A program made the translations under genes and the position numbers. From Orbilia blumenaviensis (taxonomy: Eukaryota > Ascomycota > Orbiliomycetes > Orbiliales > Orbiliaceae), in NCBI GenBank assembly GCA_036872755.1, contig JAVHNS010000013.1, forward strand, positions 806,001 to 870,000: DNA of 64,000 nucleotides. The letters are read 5' to 3'. Positions 1-13,242 of the stretch are shown here, in pieces; position 1 is the stretch's first letter, and the number at the start of each line of letters is the position of its first letter. Under the pieces are notes generated by a model. It saw only the letters and a program-made list of their open reading frames with translations. It had not been told where the DNA came from and ran no database searches.

Positions 1-3000
1 TCACAGGAACCGCTAATTCCTAGAGACTCGATCTCCTGATCTGTGAAGTCCGGCGGTGGAAGCAAGAACGGGGTTGGCCTCGATGGCGTACGTTGTCTGA
101 GAAGGTAATTCCAACGCTGAACGAAATGCCGTGTCAGATCCCTGGCAGGCTGTCCGACAACCTGCATGGAAATATCATGCCACGGCATTCGTGGCGTTTT
201 CTGGCGTTCGTACATATCTTCATATGGCTTGTTAAGCTCATAAAAGTCTTCGACGCGAGGATTGGAATAGTCCTTCCCAGGCCAAAGCTGGTATTTATCT
301 GGATCTTTAGGACCGGTCTCGTCAAAGCCGGTAAATTTATCGTCTACTAGCGCGTGCTGTGGCGTATCCCATCTGCCGAAGCAGAGATCTAGCCCGCCGA
401 GGAACACAACTGTATGATCAACGATCAACAGCTTCTCGTGGTGGGCCCAGAAGAAGGTGTTCTGGCGGAGCTGGTTTGGCGAACGTTGGACGTAAATATT
501 GGGGTGCAGATCAAGCAGTGAGTACTTAGTATATGCCGAGTCTATCGGCACAGCGGCTCCGATATTGCGGTAAATGATCACGAATATCTTGACGCCTTCG
601 CTAGCTTTTCTCTGAAGTAGTCTATCCAATCGCCACTTATGGGACACTGCCGGTGGGCGCCGTAGGTACTAAATACGGTCAGTTCTGTTATAGTTGTCAT
701 TGCGAGGAATAAATGCTTACAATCTCCGGGCTCAGCCACCAATCGTGAATATAGATAACGTCTTTGGCCATCGAAAGCGCACGACTGACGTTCCAAAAAT
801 AATCTCTCCCATCAACGAGCCACTGTGCGAAGCAGTACTGTCTAACTGGCGCAAAACTATCAAATCGGTGCTTCTTGGACCAAACAGTGTGTTCCGCCAT
901 GTACTTGATGCTGTCAAAGAACTGGTTGAGCTGCCTCTCATTCTTAGCAAGAAGTTTGATCTTCCGTTCAGAGTTCTGGAGCTTCAACTTGTGGTGCTGC
1001 GGATGAGCCGGATTAGTTGAGGCACTCGCCACCGCCTTTGGATTCTTAGGCAAAGAGCGTTTGGCATCGAGTAGGAAATCACTATCAACCAGAATCACAT
1101 CATAGATGTTCATCTCCTCCGGCGAATCAACGCAAACAATATAACTGTGGCGAACGAGGAACCATTTCGGGCGATGCCCTTTAATGATGCTACCCGGTGC
1201 CCATCCCCGGCGGAATTCAGACCCCTTCGAGGATTGGATAATCAAGTATCCTTCTTTTCCGTGGTAACTGTTTTCGGCAGCGAGACGGATGCCAAGGGAT
1301 GAGAGTTCAAGGAATTTGCACAGACGGTTCGAATCAGGACGGAATATCATGATACGGACGAGTTCTTGAAGATACTTCTCAAGTTTCTTCCGTTGTTTGA
1401 TAGAAAATCCATCCCGTCGTAAGATAGGAGTAGACCCAACCGCGGCTCCGGCCAACGTGCCGATTCCGAGAGCAATACCAGCGCCGATATTTCCAGGTTC
1501 AATTGTCTCAATAGGGTGTCCCCCAGTCGAGTTACGACGGACAGGAGGCCGCTTCTTCGCAGAGAAGGTTCTTCGAATAGACCCCGCAAAACTATTTTTT
1601 CGCGGCATTTCGTAGTCCTCACTATCATCGTCGTAGGTGGGCTGTCGAACCGGGGGTCCTGGCCGAGGAACTGCAAGAAGATTAGACGGGCCAGCGGTGC
1701 TCGTCCCAGCAGCAGAGCTAGGACCGGCAGCGTTAGGGTCGACTGCTGCGTTCGCCGTGAGGGGACGTTCCGTCAAAGCACCAGCATTCATGCGGGTGTT
1801 GGTTGCCGTCTCGTCCCCGCTATCATCTGAAGAATCTCCTAGGCCTCTCCACCCCTTTAAGTAGGGGATCGACGCTTTAGGAAACTTAGGAAGTTGATGT
1901 TTTGCTCCCTCGCCCAACGATGTATACGTATTGCTGAGGTCTTGAAGACGGTACTTCGTGTGCAGGTTGAAGAAGTCGCGGAATTCGCGATGGATAACCC
2001 ATCTCATCCTTGTCAACCCAGATCCATATTCCAATTCAATTCTGAAGACCGTGTGATTTCTGGACTTGTTATTTAACTTTGAGTCCGTGATCTTGATCTT
2101 CAGTTGTTCGAGAATGATCGGAATCCTCTTGTTTCCGTGCTCATCTCGCTGGAACATACTGGCGAAGATTAATGCAGCTGGAATACCCGCTGTTAGCTCA
2201 GCCACAAGTTCTGCAGACTTTTCACGATCGATTTTCGCCTCCTCCTTTTTCTTCTGTCCAATCATTCGAATACCGGCCTTCAAAGCCTTCCATTTGGCGG
2301 CACTAGCCCCTCCTCCTCCAGGCGATGGCGCGGTATTGATTTCTGAGCCTCTCCTACTATGGGCGAAGTCAGTGATACGGCGGAAACTACTAGGTCGACG
2401 AGAATAAGGGTGATGTCTGCCCTTCCCGTCGGTGTCAGAACCTTCGGGGACATCCGTCATAGTGGCCCTTCGTCGTAAACGGGGGCTCTTTCCTGCAGCA
2501 CTTGGAGTGCCAGGAGCAGTACTCGGTCCAGCATGCCCGAGATCCATATTATCCTCGTCCTCCTCCTGATCGATAGGGGACATGGGTGCACTACCACCAT
2601 TGCCACCATCGGTATCATTGGCGCCGTGGGTCGAGAAAGTTCTCGTATGTTGGGCTGCTGAGTGCGAGAAGGCTCTCAATTTTGAAAATAGACTAGGCCT
2701 GGCACCTTCATCATCCAGTGTCTTTGCTTCTTCCTCTCCTTCACGTGAAAATTCTCCAGACTTCTTATTAAATTTGAAAATCCCACTCAATCTTTTAGGG
2801 GTACCAGGTGCTGTGTTCCCACCACGAGGTGTCTGTTCCCCCTCCGTATCCTCATCCCCGAAGTATTCATTTTGTGGTGCAAATTGGACATCACGCGTCC
2901 TTGGTGACGGGTCCCGAGATTCGGACGTCCCTCTTCTGAGGCGTTCTTTGTTTGCGTCAGGCTGTGTACCCGACCCTTGAGGTCCTGGGCGTATCTCGTC

Positions 3001-3306
3001 CAACAGAAAAGCGGGCCGCGGAGGTTGCAATGGCTCTTCTGGGCCTGCGGTTCCTGCAGTTGCAGTTTCCTCAGACTTCACTTTGCCTTTGCCCTTTTCT
3101 TCAGGTGGGACCGTTGACTCGGAATTGGAAGCATTGGAGTTTCCTCCACCAATTGCCTTTAAAATTGGACTTCCGGGTATCGCGGTTTTGAGAGCACTAC
3201 GAACGGCGTCTCCGATCCCACCGAGCTTGGGAGAGTTGGTCGAACCATTTGATTTTTCTGTTTCCGTCGCTGGTACCTGGGAACCAGATGGATCCGAGGG
3301 TGCCAT
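1..3306 (-). CDS. PLD1: Phospholipase D (Spo14/Pld1 type), 3' part outside the window
   Basis: Hydrolyses phosphatidylcholine to phosphatidic acid and choline at membranes. Two exons are visible: 3306-721 (862 codons, phase 0) and 668-1, joined over a 52-bp intron with donor GTAAGC and acceptor TTTAG. The join restores the family stretch DWWLSPEIYLRRP. A long low-complexity Ser/Pro/acidic N-terminus (about residues 1-390) is followed by a PX domain (about 395-490), a PH domain (about 640-785) and the start of the catalytic half. The first HKD motif, HEKLLIVD, lies near 420-445 and is followed by GGLDLCFGRWD. The second HKD motif and the C-terminus lie beyond position 1. The start at 3306 is the first Met of the open frame. 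The gene is divergent from the kinase gene, with 2.3 kb between them. Family assignment is secure. Confidence 0.95.
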
Positions 3307-5579
3307 TGGCTGGTTTTTAGACGCGGACGGATAGATGCTGTACAGCTACGATGTACGGGGAAGGTCAAGGCCTGTCGGTGACTGGGGGCGGGCGTCGGAA
3401 CCAACAACAGGTCGCTGCGCTGCAGGCAGTGGTGTAACGTCTATAACTAGTGACAAGAAGGCGAGATCCGACCAGTCAGCATAGGGGAACCAAAACCTCG
3501 ATGAGATCTAGATCTAGACGTATGAGGTATAACTTATGATATGGTGACTAACCTACTACTCGAAGCTCCAGAGAACTACAATTAGAGAAGTTGACCTGAG
3601 GTGAAGCCGTCGGTGACTGAAGCGTGGTGAATTGAAGGGGTCGAGGGAGATCGTTCGATGGAGCTGGTTCAAGCTGGAACCAAGCAGGATCGTCAACACA
3701 ACACGCTCAATTGGAGCACAGGAGCGGCTTCCCTGCAGCAGCAAATGCAAGGGAGAACTTCAACCTCACCTTCGAATTTTGTAGTCGACTTTGAATATAC
3801 TTCCTCCCTACTTTACTCCTTGGTGATGATTACGATAATTAGTGTCCAGGTGAGCACCCTTCAGGAGATGCAGATTAACCTCCTGGATGGGATAGAGAGA
3901 GTCAGGAGAAATCACAGAGAGATAGTTGCAACTGCAACGTCAGGAAACCTCTCACGCCAGTGCAGTGCAGCGGTGCTGTTCTTCACAACTGACGCCGTGA
4001 GATTGGATAGCTCGGCTGGACAACCGAAAACCGAAAACCAAATTACCGCCTCCAAACTGAGGGAGCTGCTGGCCGATGCTGCACGAAAGAAGCTACCTAT
4101 ATATGTAGTAGGCACTTAAAGCTCAAAGAATGAATTCGATGTCGGTCAGCGGCTGGGAAGCTATTATATCAATGACGGAGGTTTCTCATTTCATTAATAA
4201 CAAATCCGTCCCCTCCTCTTGGTACGATAGCTCCATCCGAAATAAATCGTCCCAAACGGCTCTTGCCCAGAGCTACCGACCCCCTCGAGAACATGGGGGC
4301 AAACCTCCAAGCTCATTTGGATTTGGTTCGATGCGTGAAATTGCGGGCAGGCGAAAGTGCATGCAGAGAAACGAGAGAGAAACGTTATGGATCCCTGGTC
4401 AGCGAGAAAGTTGGGTTACCACCCAAACTCGGATGACGTCTACTCCTCCCAGACTGCCTTCGTAGACGGAAGTCAGGCGGAGAGATTTCGACCTTTCCCA
4501 CAGTTCAGGTGCCAGTCTCTGTCCCGCGATACAGAAGGACTCTCACAGAAACGTGGGAGCCTCAACTGGCAAAACCTGAGATATCCTTCAGAATCCAGCC
4601 CTCCATCGTGTCCGGATGACCAGTTCCTGTGCAAGCCCGTGGGTGTTCTAGCTTTCGGATCCAACTGCAGCCAAGACATTGAAATTATATGGTACTTGGA
4701 GTAGATTAAGACCAGCGAATTGCACTTTCAAAGGCTAGCAAAGACAGAATCTCCAGCCCCGCCCGTCGTAGCTATCGAATCTGTGTTCCTGCCTGGGGCC
4801 GTCTATTCCTGCCTTCTGGGCAGACGCCACAGCTGCAACTTATATTTCAATCGAGCTTGTTCGGCTCTATTCACGATAGATTCGAATATTAATGGTGCCA
4901 CCACATTCCGTTAATTATAAAATGCCATTCCGGTCCCATGGTCCAGCCTATTCATGCAGCAAACCTATGCATAGATATAGATATAGATCTCGAGATAGTA
5001 TTGCCTCTCGACCCCAGATATCGAAATCGATCCCAAAAACTAAACGGACGTCAATACATGTATATATGTTCCCAGGAAAATCTCGTGACACCGCGTCTAT
5101 ATCTACACTGGTATACCATAGGGAATAGCTTTAAGCTAAGCTTACTGTCAACATTACAATTTCTCAACCAGCACAATCTTCATCCAAGCTCTTTGCGCTC
5201 TAGCATCCGTGATAAAAATTGTTCTGTCAAATCATCCAACCATTCGTAATATTCAAAACCGCGTAGTAGTACACTTCAGACGCGATGACGAGGCAGCTAA
5301 TCATTCGTGAGTCACGTACCATGCAATGCAGTCAGCCTTGCAACCCCGCGACGTTTCTCAGCCAATATGTGTCGAACTTGTGTCGGCCTACAAAAAAGAA
5401 GGCCCTCCCATTGTACAACGCTGGTTGTCCGCCTCAGCCCTGTGTTATGTATATATAGTTTATCGCCAACGCTCAATCTTATGAGAGTAATCAGCGCAAC
5501 TTTTTTTTTAATTCATGACTTCATCAACCCCACGAGTGAATTGTTGTTAACTACCTACCTTTAACGCAATTCACTAGCC
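3307..5579. other. Intergenic region between divergent PLD1 and kinase genes
   Basis: About 2.3 kb that should hold both promoters and 5' UTRs. It contains plus-strand open stretches (3658-4119, 4130-4465, 4357-4704) with no recognisable domain, no consistent splice partners and low-complexity composition. I do not call them genes. A short pyrimidine-rich stretch and a T-run precede the kinase start at 5580. Confidence 0.6.
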
Positions 5580-8500
5580 ATGTCTGACGAAATGGATTTC
5601 ACTCCCGACAGCTCTTCCTGGTCGATGCCATCAGCCCCGGTATTTACACCGTCACAATCTAGTGCAGTTGTGATCTCACATTACAAAAGGGATCCATCGG
5701 AGCAGGATGTCAGTCAGCGAATGCTCCAGCTGGGGCGATCGATGAATATCATCGGCCCAAAGCTTATCTCTCGCGCAAGATACGAATCCGAAGCTCTTGG
5801 TAGCGGCGCCAAGTTCGAAGTCTATGCTCATAAGCTCCCTGAAGGTGGAGAAGCCGAGGATGGAATGCTCTGGGAAGGCATGGATGTTAGAACGCTTGCT
5901 TTCAAGAGAGGGAAAACGTCTTTGAAAAAACCACAGGAACTCGATGATCCTTCGACCTCATGGGTCGCTGTTGTATCCGAAAGTCAAGATAGTGTTGGCG
6001 ATGCGAGGACTGATGAAAAGAAGGCGAAGCAGTTGGAACAAGTAGCTGCCGTAGTGAGAGAAATGGCAAGTTAGCTCCCACAATTATATAATTATATTAA
6101 TCAAAGCTAATACAGTACCCTATATTTAGAAAGCTCTTGCTCGCGATAGCATTCGACATCATAGAAATATCGTCAAGCTCTTCGCCTGGGGCTTTGATAT
6201 GGAAGACTTCAACAGTGAATCCTTGATGACACCAATCCTAGTAGAAGAAAGAGCTTGGGGGACTTTCAGCGAGCTTCTTGCCACAGAAAAACTGAGTGTC
6301 ATCGAACGGTTCAACCTCTGCCATGACGCTTTACAAGGCCTTACTGCCCTCCATCAAGATGGTCTCTACCATGGTGACATTAATCCCAAGAATATTCTTG
6401 TCTACCAAGAGCAGGAATGTATCGTCGCAAAGATCAGCGATTTTAGCCATTGCGGTTTCTTCCCAACCGAAACCGGTGATATGGTCTGGTATCAGGGTAC
6501 CAAAGGATGGCAGGCTCCCGAAGTTGGTGATAGTCTCCCAGCTTCAAAAGCAGACATAATAGCCCTCGAATCATACTCCTTCGGCCTTGTACTATGGTCG
6601 GCAATGGGACTTGGAGGGAAGTCTCCACTCGTCGGGAGCTCAGTCGCTAGCCCTTCGATTCCAAACTTCGCCCGAGCATGTATTGAGAAATATAGCCTCC
6701 CTTCAAGTGTCTTGGAAAAGGTCGAGCATACTGTCCCACGACTTCTCCATGAAGATCGCAACTCAAGGTTTTGGATCACTAGGGACATTCTAGGGGACAA
6801 ACTTCCAGTGCAAGGGTACGTTCCACTCATACATAATAAGGACCCCGTATAGTCCATATATGTACACAAGTATGCTAACATATGGTACCAGTCGACGACT
6901 TATTCTACACGCCTCAACACCAATCAATCTGTCAATGGATGAGAGTTTCCAGCATCTTGATGCATTGTAAATTTTTACACCATTCACACCTTGATTCTTA
7001 ATAATGTCACTGACTTTTGCATAGTATAAGAAAACGCACCAAGAAGACCCAGCTGCCAGATCTGAGAATGGGGGACAATGTTCCGATCAATCCATTTCTA
7101 CGGCTTATGGTCCAAGAGGCCTATATCCGCAGCATAGATTGGAGACTGGCAGGTGGATCTATCCTACCAGGCTTCCAGATCCCCGCCTACCAAGCTCCAG
7201 ATCCTCAAGAGTACCGCCCCCCTTGTGCAAGACCATTGAGGAGATACAGATTCATGGATCCCCATGAGCTCGAGCAAATCGATCAAGAGCGCAAAAAAGG
7301 CAAATTTACCTCCCTCGCGGCTGGAGAGCTCTTTGATATTGCCATCGGGTTCTATTCCTACGATCCAGAGCGCGGGTTGCTATACCTACGACAGGCTGCT
7401 AGTATCGGTGACGTCAGAGCCCAAGCTTTGTACGAGATGCTTGCATTCAAAACATCCTCGTCAAGGGCTGTCCCTGCGGATACTCTTCAACAATGGGCCT
7501 TCGATGCCGTTGCAACAGGCTTCACCATTTCTCCTCAATCTTCTCCCACGTCCTCTACGTTACTTGCTGGAACCCAATTCCGCAGCAACTCAGGATACAA
7601 CTGCTACTCCTATGCCAAAGAGAGCGGAATGCGTAATGTGCAATGCTTCCATATGGACCTCGAACCAATGAAGGAGTATCTCCGTTCCAAGAAGTTTCAA
7701 AATACACAAGGTCAAATCCAGCTTGATGGGGATGAACGCAATACTCTTCTCCATCTGGCAGCACTAGCTGGAGATCTCGAGGTGATGAAAACATTCGCTG
7801 AACGCTATGCTCAGCGTCCGTGGGTTCTAAACCCTATGAATAAACGCAATGAAACCCCACTGCTTATTGCTTTCCGCAGCGGAAATGTGGAGATTGTCAA
7901 GACATTGCTAGAAGTAGGGGCTTCCGCAAATACTCGTGATGGCAAGGAATCACCACTCCATTGGCTTTTTGCAATTCCAGCTGAGTCCATGACCGAAGTC
8001 TGCAACCTCGCTGTATCATCTGGTAGAGCTAGGTTGAATGCTGTGGCACCTGAGATTCCGACGCTTCACTTCCCATTCACTTTGCCACAGGGTACGCCCC
8101 TCACATGGGCCGTAGCCACCGGTTCTCTCCCTGCTGTTCAAGTGCTTTCCTCAGCTATTGTCACCCACCCAGACCTCACGCTTGAAGAGAAGCAATCATG
8201 CTTCGCAGGTGCGATCAACCTCGCCATGATCCGTCATGAAGCAGATATGATGAAAGCCATGCTTGATGCCGCAAAATCTCAGGGTGTCAACCTCGCCAGC
8301 GTTGCATCTGAAGCATTCAATTGGTCTGTCATCGACGTTCCCGAGGACTCTGAGGATATCCCCGTCGCGGCCACACCGCTGTCCGGAGACTGGAAAGACA
8401 ATCTAGTCCGAACCCTCCGCCATGGTAACGATCCAAAGAAGCTACGACAAACCCTTATCCACCTTAACTCTCTCCAGTCCAGCCGTGTTGTTGATGTAGA

Positions 8501-9349
8501 AGCCGACGCAGGTAGCAATATAGCTGCCAGCTTCACATGTAACCCTCCCTCCCTCCCCTCCCTTATCTACTTTCTATCAAAATACTAACAATCTACACAG
8601 ATCTAAAGCAAGTAATCCTCCAACACGACTCAGTCTCCACCATCCGACTCCTGAAACGTTATGGATCAACCTACACCAAATCAGACCTCGGGACCGCTCT
8701 TTTCCTCAACCTAGAGCAAAACTGGGCTCTACCTTCCAGCGACCGCTTCCCAATCTTCATGGACATCTTCCGCGGCCTGATCAACGCCGGCGCAGATGTC
8801 AACATGCCAAATCCTTTACCCCACGGCCTGGGTAATACCCTAATGCACATAATCATCAGGAAATACACCGACCAAAGCTCCAAATCCGGCATTAGCGAGA
8901 TTCGTGGGCTGGTATTCCTCTTACTAAAGGTGCTTCAGAGCTGTGGCGCGGAGGTGAACAGGAAAAATATGATCGGACTGACCGTGATGGATTATGCATT
9001 ACACAACCAACGGGATTACAAACTAGACGAGGAGCTCGTGGATATGTTGCATAAATGGGGTGTTAAGAGTACCTTCAGACTCCTACCCATGAGCGCAGAG
9101 TCTAGGATTGGGAATTGGAATACGAGACAACTGGAATGGGCACAGCCTGAGCCGGAGAGGGTTGATGTTAGGAAAGTGGGGTTGGCGATTAAGTGGGACA
9201 CTGATAATCCTACTAAATCAAGCTCGAGCGACGATGAGGTGGGAGAGTGTGAAGGTGGAGAAAGCGAAGAAGGTAAAATGCAGGATTGCGAAGAAGAAGA
9301 TGGTGATTACGAAGAAATTGTTGTTGGTGTCAACCGCACTACTATTTAA
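5580..9349 (+). CDS. Protein kinase-ankyrin repeat fusion protein
   Basis: Five exons: 5580-6065, 6130-6815, 6892-6966, 7025-8538, 8601-9349, giving 1169 residues. The first intron is GC-AG (GCAAGT donor, GCTAAT branch); the other three are GT-AG. The N-terminal kinase domain (about residues 70-370) has a glycine-loop remnant GSGAKF, a candidate ATP-binding lysine K109 (AFK), a helix-C glutamate E161, the catalytic loop HGDINPKN (H243, D245), DFS in place of DFG (D266) and an APE motif after GTKGWQ. After it comes a Sel1-like stretch (LYLRQAASIGDVRAQALYEM) and ankyrin repeats from about residue 650 to 770, with a further degenerate set in the last exon. The C-terminus is acidic. Such fusions are typical of filamentous ascomycetes and their substrates are unknown. 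Catalytic lysine and aspartates are present, so activity is possible. Confidence 0.88.
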
Positions 9350-9780
9350 TTATGTGTATTAATATTGTAATTACTGATTTTTTGAGCCTAGGGGATTGAA
9401 GAATGTTGTAATTAATTACGATTGGCGCTGGTGCTTTATCGATTGGTGTATGTGGATTTAATGACTTAGCTGCTTGCTTTATAAAATAGCCATGAGTCCG
9501 AACTTATGTATTCTGCAAGTGCTTCTAGCTAACTACCATACGGTAAATGTGACTTCTCATTTAGACCCTATTTCTATGGTCCTAGCCAGTGAAGATGAGG
9601 CTCTAGTTATCCTATATGCTAGTCTCGTAGCTATATACCTAGGTAGTTAGGTATGACAGACCAGGTATAACCTTATAGATGTATATCTAAAGCTCGCATA
9701 GATGTTAAACTCCTTGAGCTCATGTCGCCCGCAAACCATTCATAAAAATGGCATGCAAGGGCTTAATCCCCAGAATTCCC
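9350..9780. other. Short AT-rich convergent intergenic region
   Basis: Shared 3' flank of the kinase-ankyrin gene and the minus-strand gene at 9781. It is AT-rich with short TACCTAGGTAG-like words near 9638-9650. I see no gene or RNA. Confidence 0.6.
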
Positions 9781-11318
9781 TTATATATCCATCGACTCCG
9801 CAAAGAAATCCCTAACAATAAAATAATACCTTCCCATGTTTTCCAATCCACCATCAGTACTAAGCCCCATCTCCGCCATGGTCGTTTTCCCCAAAACTTT
9901 CATAACCCTACCCCTCCCTAACGTCTTCTTCCCATTGACAAGCTCCTCTCTCACTTCCAAAAATACAAAGACGTGGTTTTCAGGGACGAAATCTGGAGAA
10001 CTTGGGGTTGGCATGCTACTGAATGGGTGTCTTCCAAGGACTTTCAAGGCAACTTGATGCATTGGGGTTTCTGGTGGGATTGAAAAGCGGTTATAGAGCG
10101 GCTGAGGCGTCGGCGGTGATCCTTGAGGAAGTTTGAAGGGGGCATAGAATGTCAGATGGATTTTCTTTGGGAATTTGCCTTTTGAGTAACCATTCGGACT
10201 TGTCGAGCGTGGAATCTGCCAGCCCTTATTATTGGGTTTCTTTCCTAGAGGGTATGGTTTATGCGGGCTATGATAGCCCTTCTCGGTACCAGGGCGAGAC
10301 AAGCGGGAGGAGATGCTGCCGTTATCACGGTTGTGGAATGTAGAGCTGGAACCCCAGTCGGGGTCTCGTGGAGGGGTAGAGTTGTCATTACCCCAGCCGC
10401 CGTCTTTGAGTGTGACGGGGCCGGTGGCGCCCCAGCCGTCTATAGGCTCTGGGTTGGCGGTACTCCATGAGTTCCACTCAGGGTCGCCTTGAGGTTCTAT
10501 AGGCTCTTCAACCGCTTCATTCTCGAGGGGTTCAGCTTGAGGATTCTCATACTCTTCCTCAATTTCTTTCCCCCCGTCCTCCTCCACCTCCAATAGATAC
10601 TGCTGCGGTTCTTCCTTTTTGACAGCTGCACTCTCAAACTTCGGGGCACCAGTACTGACAGAGCCTGGTACTCCAAGACCAGGTTCCGTAGATAGAGTCT
10701 TTTGGTTCTCAGGCACCGGGGTATACGCAACGGCGGCAACGGCATCAACCCTCTCTGCCTGCCTCCTGGAACTCCCATCCGTATCAAGAATAATCTGTAC
10801 CCCGGCAATGGCCAACTCCTCCCAATCTTGAAGCCTGATCACCGATCCAGCCTCATCGATGATCCGCCATTCCCCAAACAGAAGCTTCTTCTTTATCGCA
10901 GTTCCACCATATGGGCGTGCTTCTGGCAAGGTGGAGATTGTGTCCGCGAAATTCTGGTAACATATCACCTAGTTATTAGTAGTCTAGATAATAAAGTGTT
11001 CTAAAATGCAAGAAACTAATTCAAAATGAACTTACATCGATAGCCGAAATTTTAGATAGGGGCAGGACATAAGGCCGGGTATACGGTAACACTCGCAACG
11101 AGATACACCTCTTGTTGGCGCGCTCGTAGTGCGCGAGTGGGCACTGACCCACCTGATTAAATCCAATCGTTCTGTCAGCATCTTCAATCCCCAGTCATAA
11201 CCCATAACACTGTACAACGTGTACAAGCCGGGTAATCAATTGAGTAGGTGTTACATACTTGGGTTTGTTGAGTAGCCTGTGGCTGCAGATCTATCAGGTT
11301 ACTGTCGATAATAGACAT
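9781..11318 (-). CDS. Unknown protein with possible ubiquitin-like N-terminal domain
   Basis: Three exons: 11318-11259 (20 codons, donor GTATGT), 11152-11036 (39 codons, donor GTAAGT) and 10968-9781, 454 residues in all. Both introns are phase 0 and carry GCTGAC- or CTAAT-like branch points. The first 110 residues look folded: a strand-rich segment, then GEWRIIDEAGSVIRLQDWEE. From memory this resembles the pattern of fungal ubiquitin-like domains (ULD_2 type), where a GxYxLIxxxGxxIxPxxWE stretch closes the domain. The middle (about 115-260) is acidic and rich in Pro, Glu and Trp/Gly. The C-terminal 150 residues look folded again (PEKIHLTFYAPFKLP-like region, then a strand-rich end with RYYFIVRDFF). 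Function is unknown; the domain call is weak, the gene model is good. Confidence 0.75.
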
Positions 11319-13199
11319 GGCGCCCAGCAGGTCACATACGATTGATCGATGCCAATACCAATTCCGGAAAAAGGAGGAAAGCTAAGTCTACGTATACGTA
11401 TTTTGGAAGCTACATAGATTGCACCCAGCCATGGCGGCAATTTTTCCCGCGCAGGCACGTGCCAGGGAAAAAATGTGGTTTAATATTGATTCGGACTAGT
11501 GTCCTCCCCGCGGGGTCTCTATGGTGAAGTTGGGCCGGGTCCTGTCATGGCTGGGGCCGCCAATGAATGTAGTGGGTATATTCTGGCCAGTATGGGAACT
11601 TCCAGCTGCCAACCCGTCCGCCAGTTCACGCATATTCGGCATAGGTTTGTGGGGTTTTGTTGATTCTATCTGGTCGGAGCTTGGCCAGGCAAACTGGTCT
11701 TTGCTAGTTTCGCCTTGCATTGCCCAGCTAGAGTTCATTGGCCTGCTGTTGGGCTCCGAGAAGCTGTCACATCCAACTAGATCAACAGGTACCCCGTCGA
11801 ATTGCGCAGGAGACATAGAAATCCGCAACTTTTAAAGCAAATATCAATTTAAGGTATCTAAATAGGTCTTCGTTACACCCACTTCACAACCAAATCGCGG
11901 GCCAACACACGCTAGTTCCCGAGACTGCTCACGAGCCCACTTACTTTGCAAGCATTATTGAGGCCATGAGGTTTGGGTACGAGACACAGCCGATATATCG
12001 CTTGGCCTACTGCATGCTGCGCAGCTTGATCGATTCGATCGGGCTGCGATAATTTTCAAACGCCGATCCGCGTATGCGCAGCTGCAGCCACGCGGGAAAC
12101 GACATGTCATTGAGCAATATTGTATCTGAGCGGATAGCCTCCCCCTGGGGCAGTTCTCGTCTTGTTTGTCTAGAAATATCAAGTGATACGAATGCTAAAA
12201 CCAACGCAACAGCTCGGCTCTAAGCTTATAGAGGGCAAGGGATGAAGACTGGTTCTTCGGAATACGGGTACACGATTTGATATTAAACGCTGATCAGGAT
12301 ACTCTTCAGGAACTCGAGGGATCAGAATCGTGTTGTAATGGACCGGATTCCGGCGTACCGGTGTAACATGTTGGGGGTTTATATTGAAGTGCATATGCAT
12401 ATTGTTGGATCATCTAACCATCCTCTTAATCAATTGCGATATCACCCCAGACCTTGCATGCATATCAAGTTAGGTACTAAGTACCTCTTCAGCCAGAGGA
12501 GGAATCGACAGGAGTTGTCGGTGTCGTATTTATCCAGCTCCGCAGGGCCAGCCTAGGAAGGCATAGTGTCAAGACGACTAGGGAAGGGAAGCCATCCGGA
12601 TCAAATGTAGGTGTAAATTCGCAAATGGCCAGGTCGGCCCAATATGCTCCGGCCCGATCCCCAAAATCTGAACCCAGTTCGGGCGAAAACAATTCCCCGG
12701 TCCAGATATAGCTGCCAATCACGCTGTCGCATTCGAAAAGTTAACTGTTCTCTTTGGTTGACTTTTTTTTTTCTTCTTGACTCGTTCGAGCAAATTTTTA
12801 AGCCAATTTTCAATCGGGATCACCATACTCGGTCGGGTCGGAGATGCCGAGGCTTAAGGCTTGCTTGCCCCCCATGGCCATGATGGTGCTTGTCAAATTC
12901 CCCAATAGTGCAAGGCGGTCCGGATACAACATCCATTCGACAGCCTCAGGCCTGTTAGCTGTTAGAGTATATCCCACATTTAGACCTATACGTAACTAAT
13001 ACGAGAGAAGAGAATGAAAACCATTTCCTTTGGTTTGGTCTGTCAGAGATCCATGGTAAGCTTAAGCTTGAGCCCATAAGCTTGCCAATCGGCTAGTCAA
13101 CCCGCACTAAGTAGAGCTCTGTTCATACGAACGAAATGGCTCATCAATTACAGGTTAAGAGACAGGCTAGATGAGTAGGATTAAAATTATAAGTGGGGC

Positions 13200-13203
<4 letters not shown>

Positions 13204-13240
<37 letters not shown>
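13204..13240. repeat. Poly(A) run, 37 bases
   Basis: An uninterrupted run of 37 A residues in non-coding sequence. It could be simple slippage or the tail of an old retroposed copy; I see no gene-like sequence just upstream that decides it. Confidence 0.9.

Positions 13241-13242
<2 letters not shown>

Noticed and set aside
3658..4119. 153-residue plus-strand ORF upstream of PLD1
   Set aside because: No domain, low-complexity text, no conserved-looking core, and it overlaps the likely PLD1 promoter.
9781..10968. Separate 395-residue gene starting at 10968
   Set aside because: The frame there begins with GTG directly after a CTAG acceptor; two upstream exons and an ATG at 11318 fit in phase, so this is exon 3.
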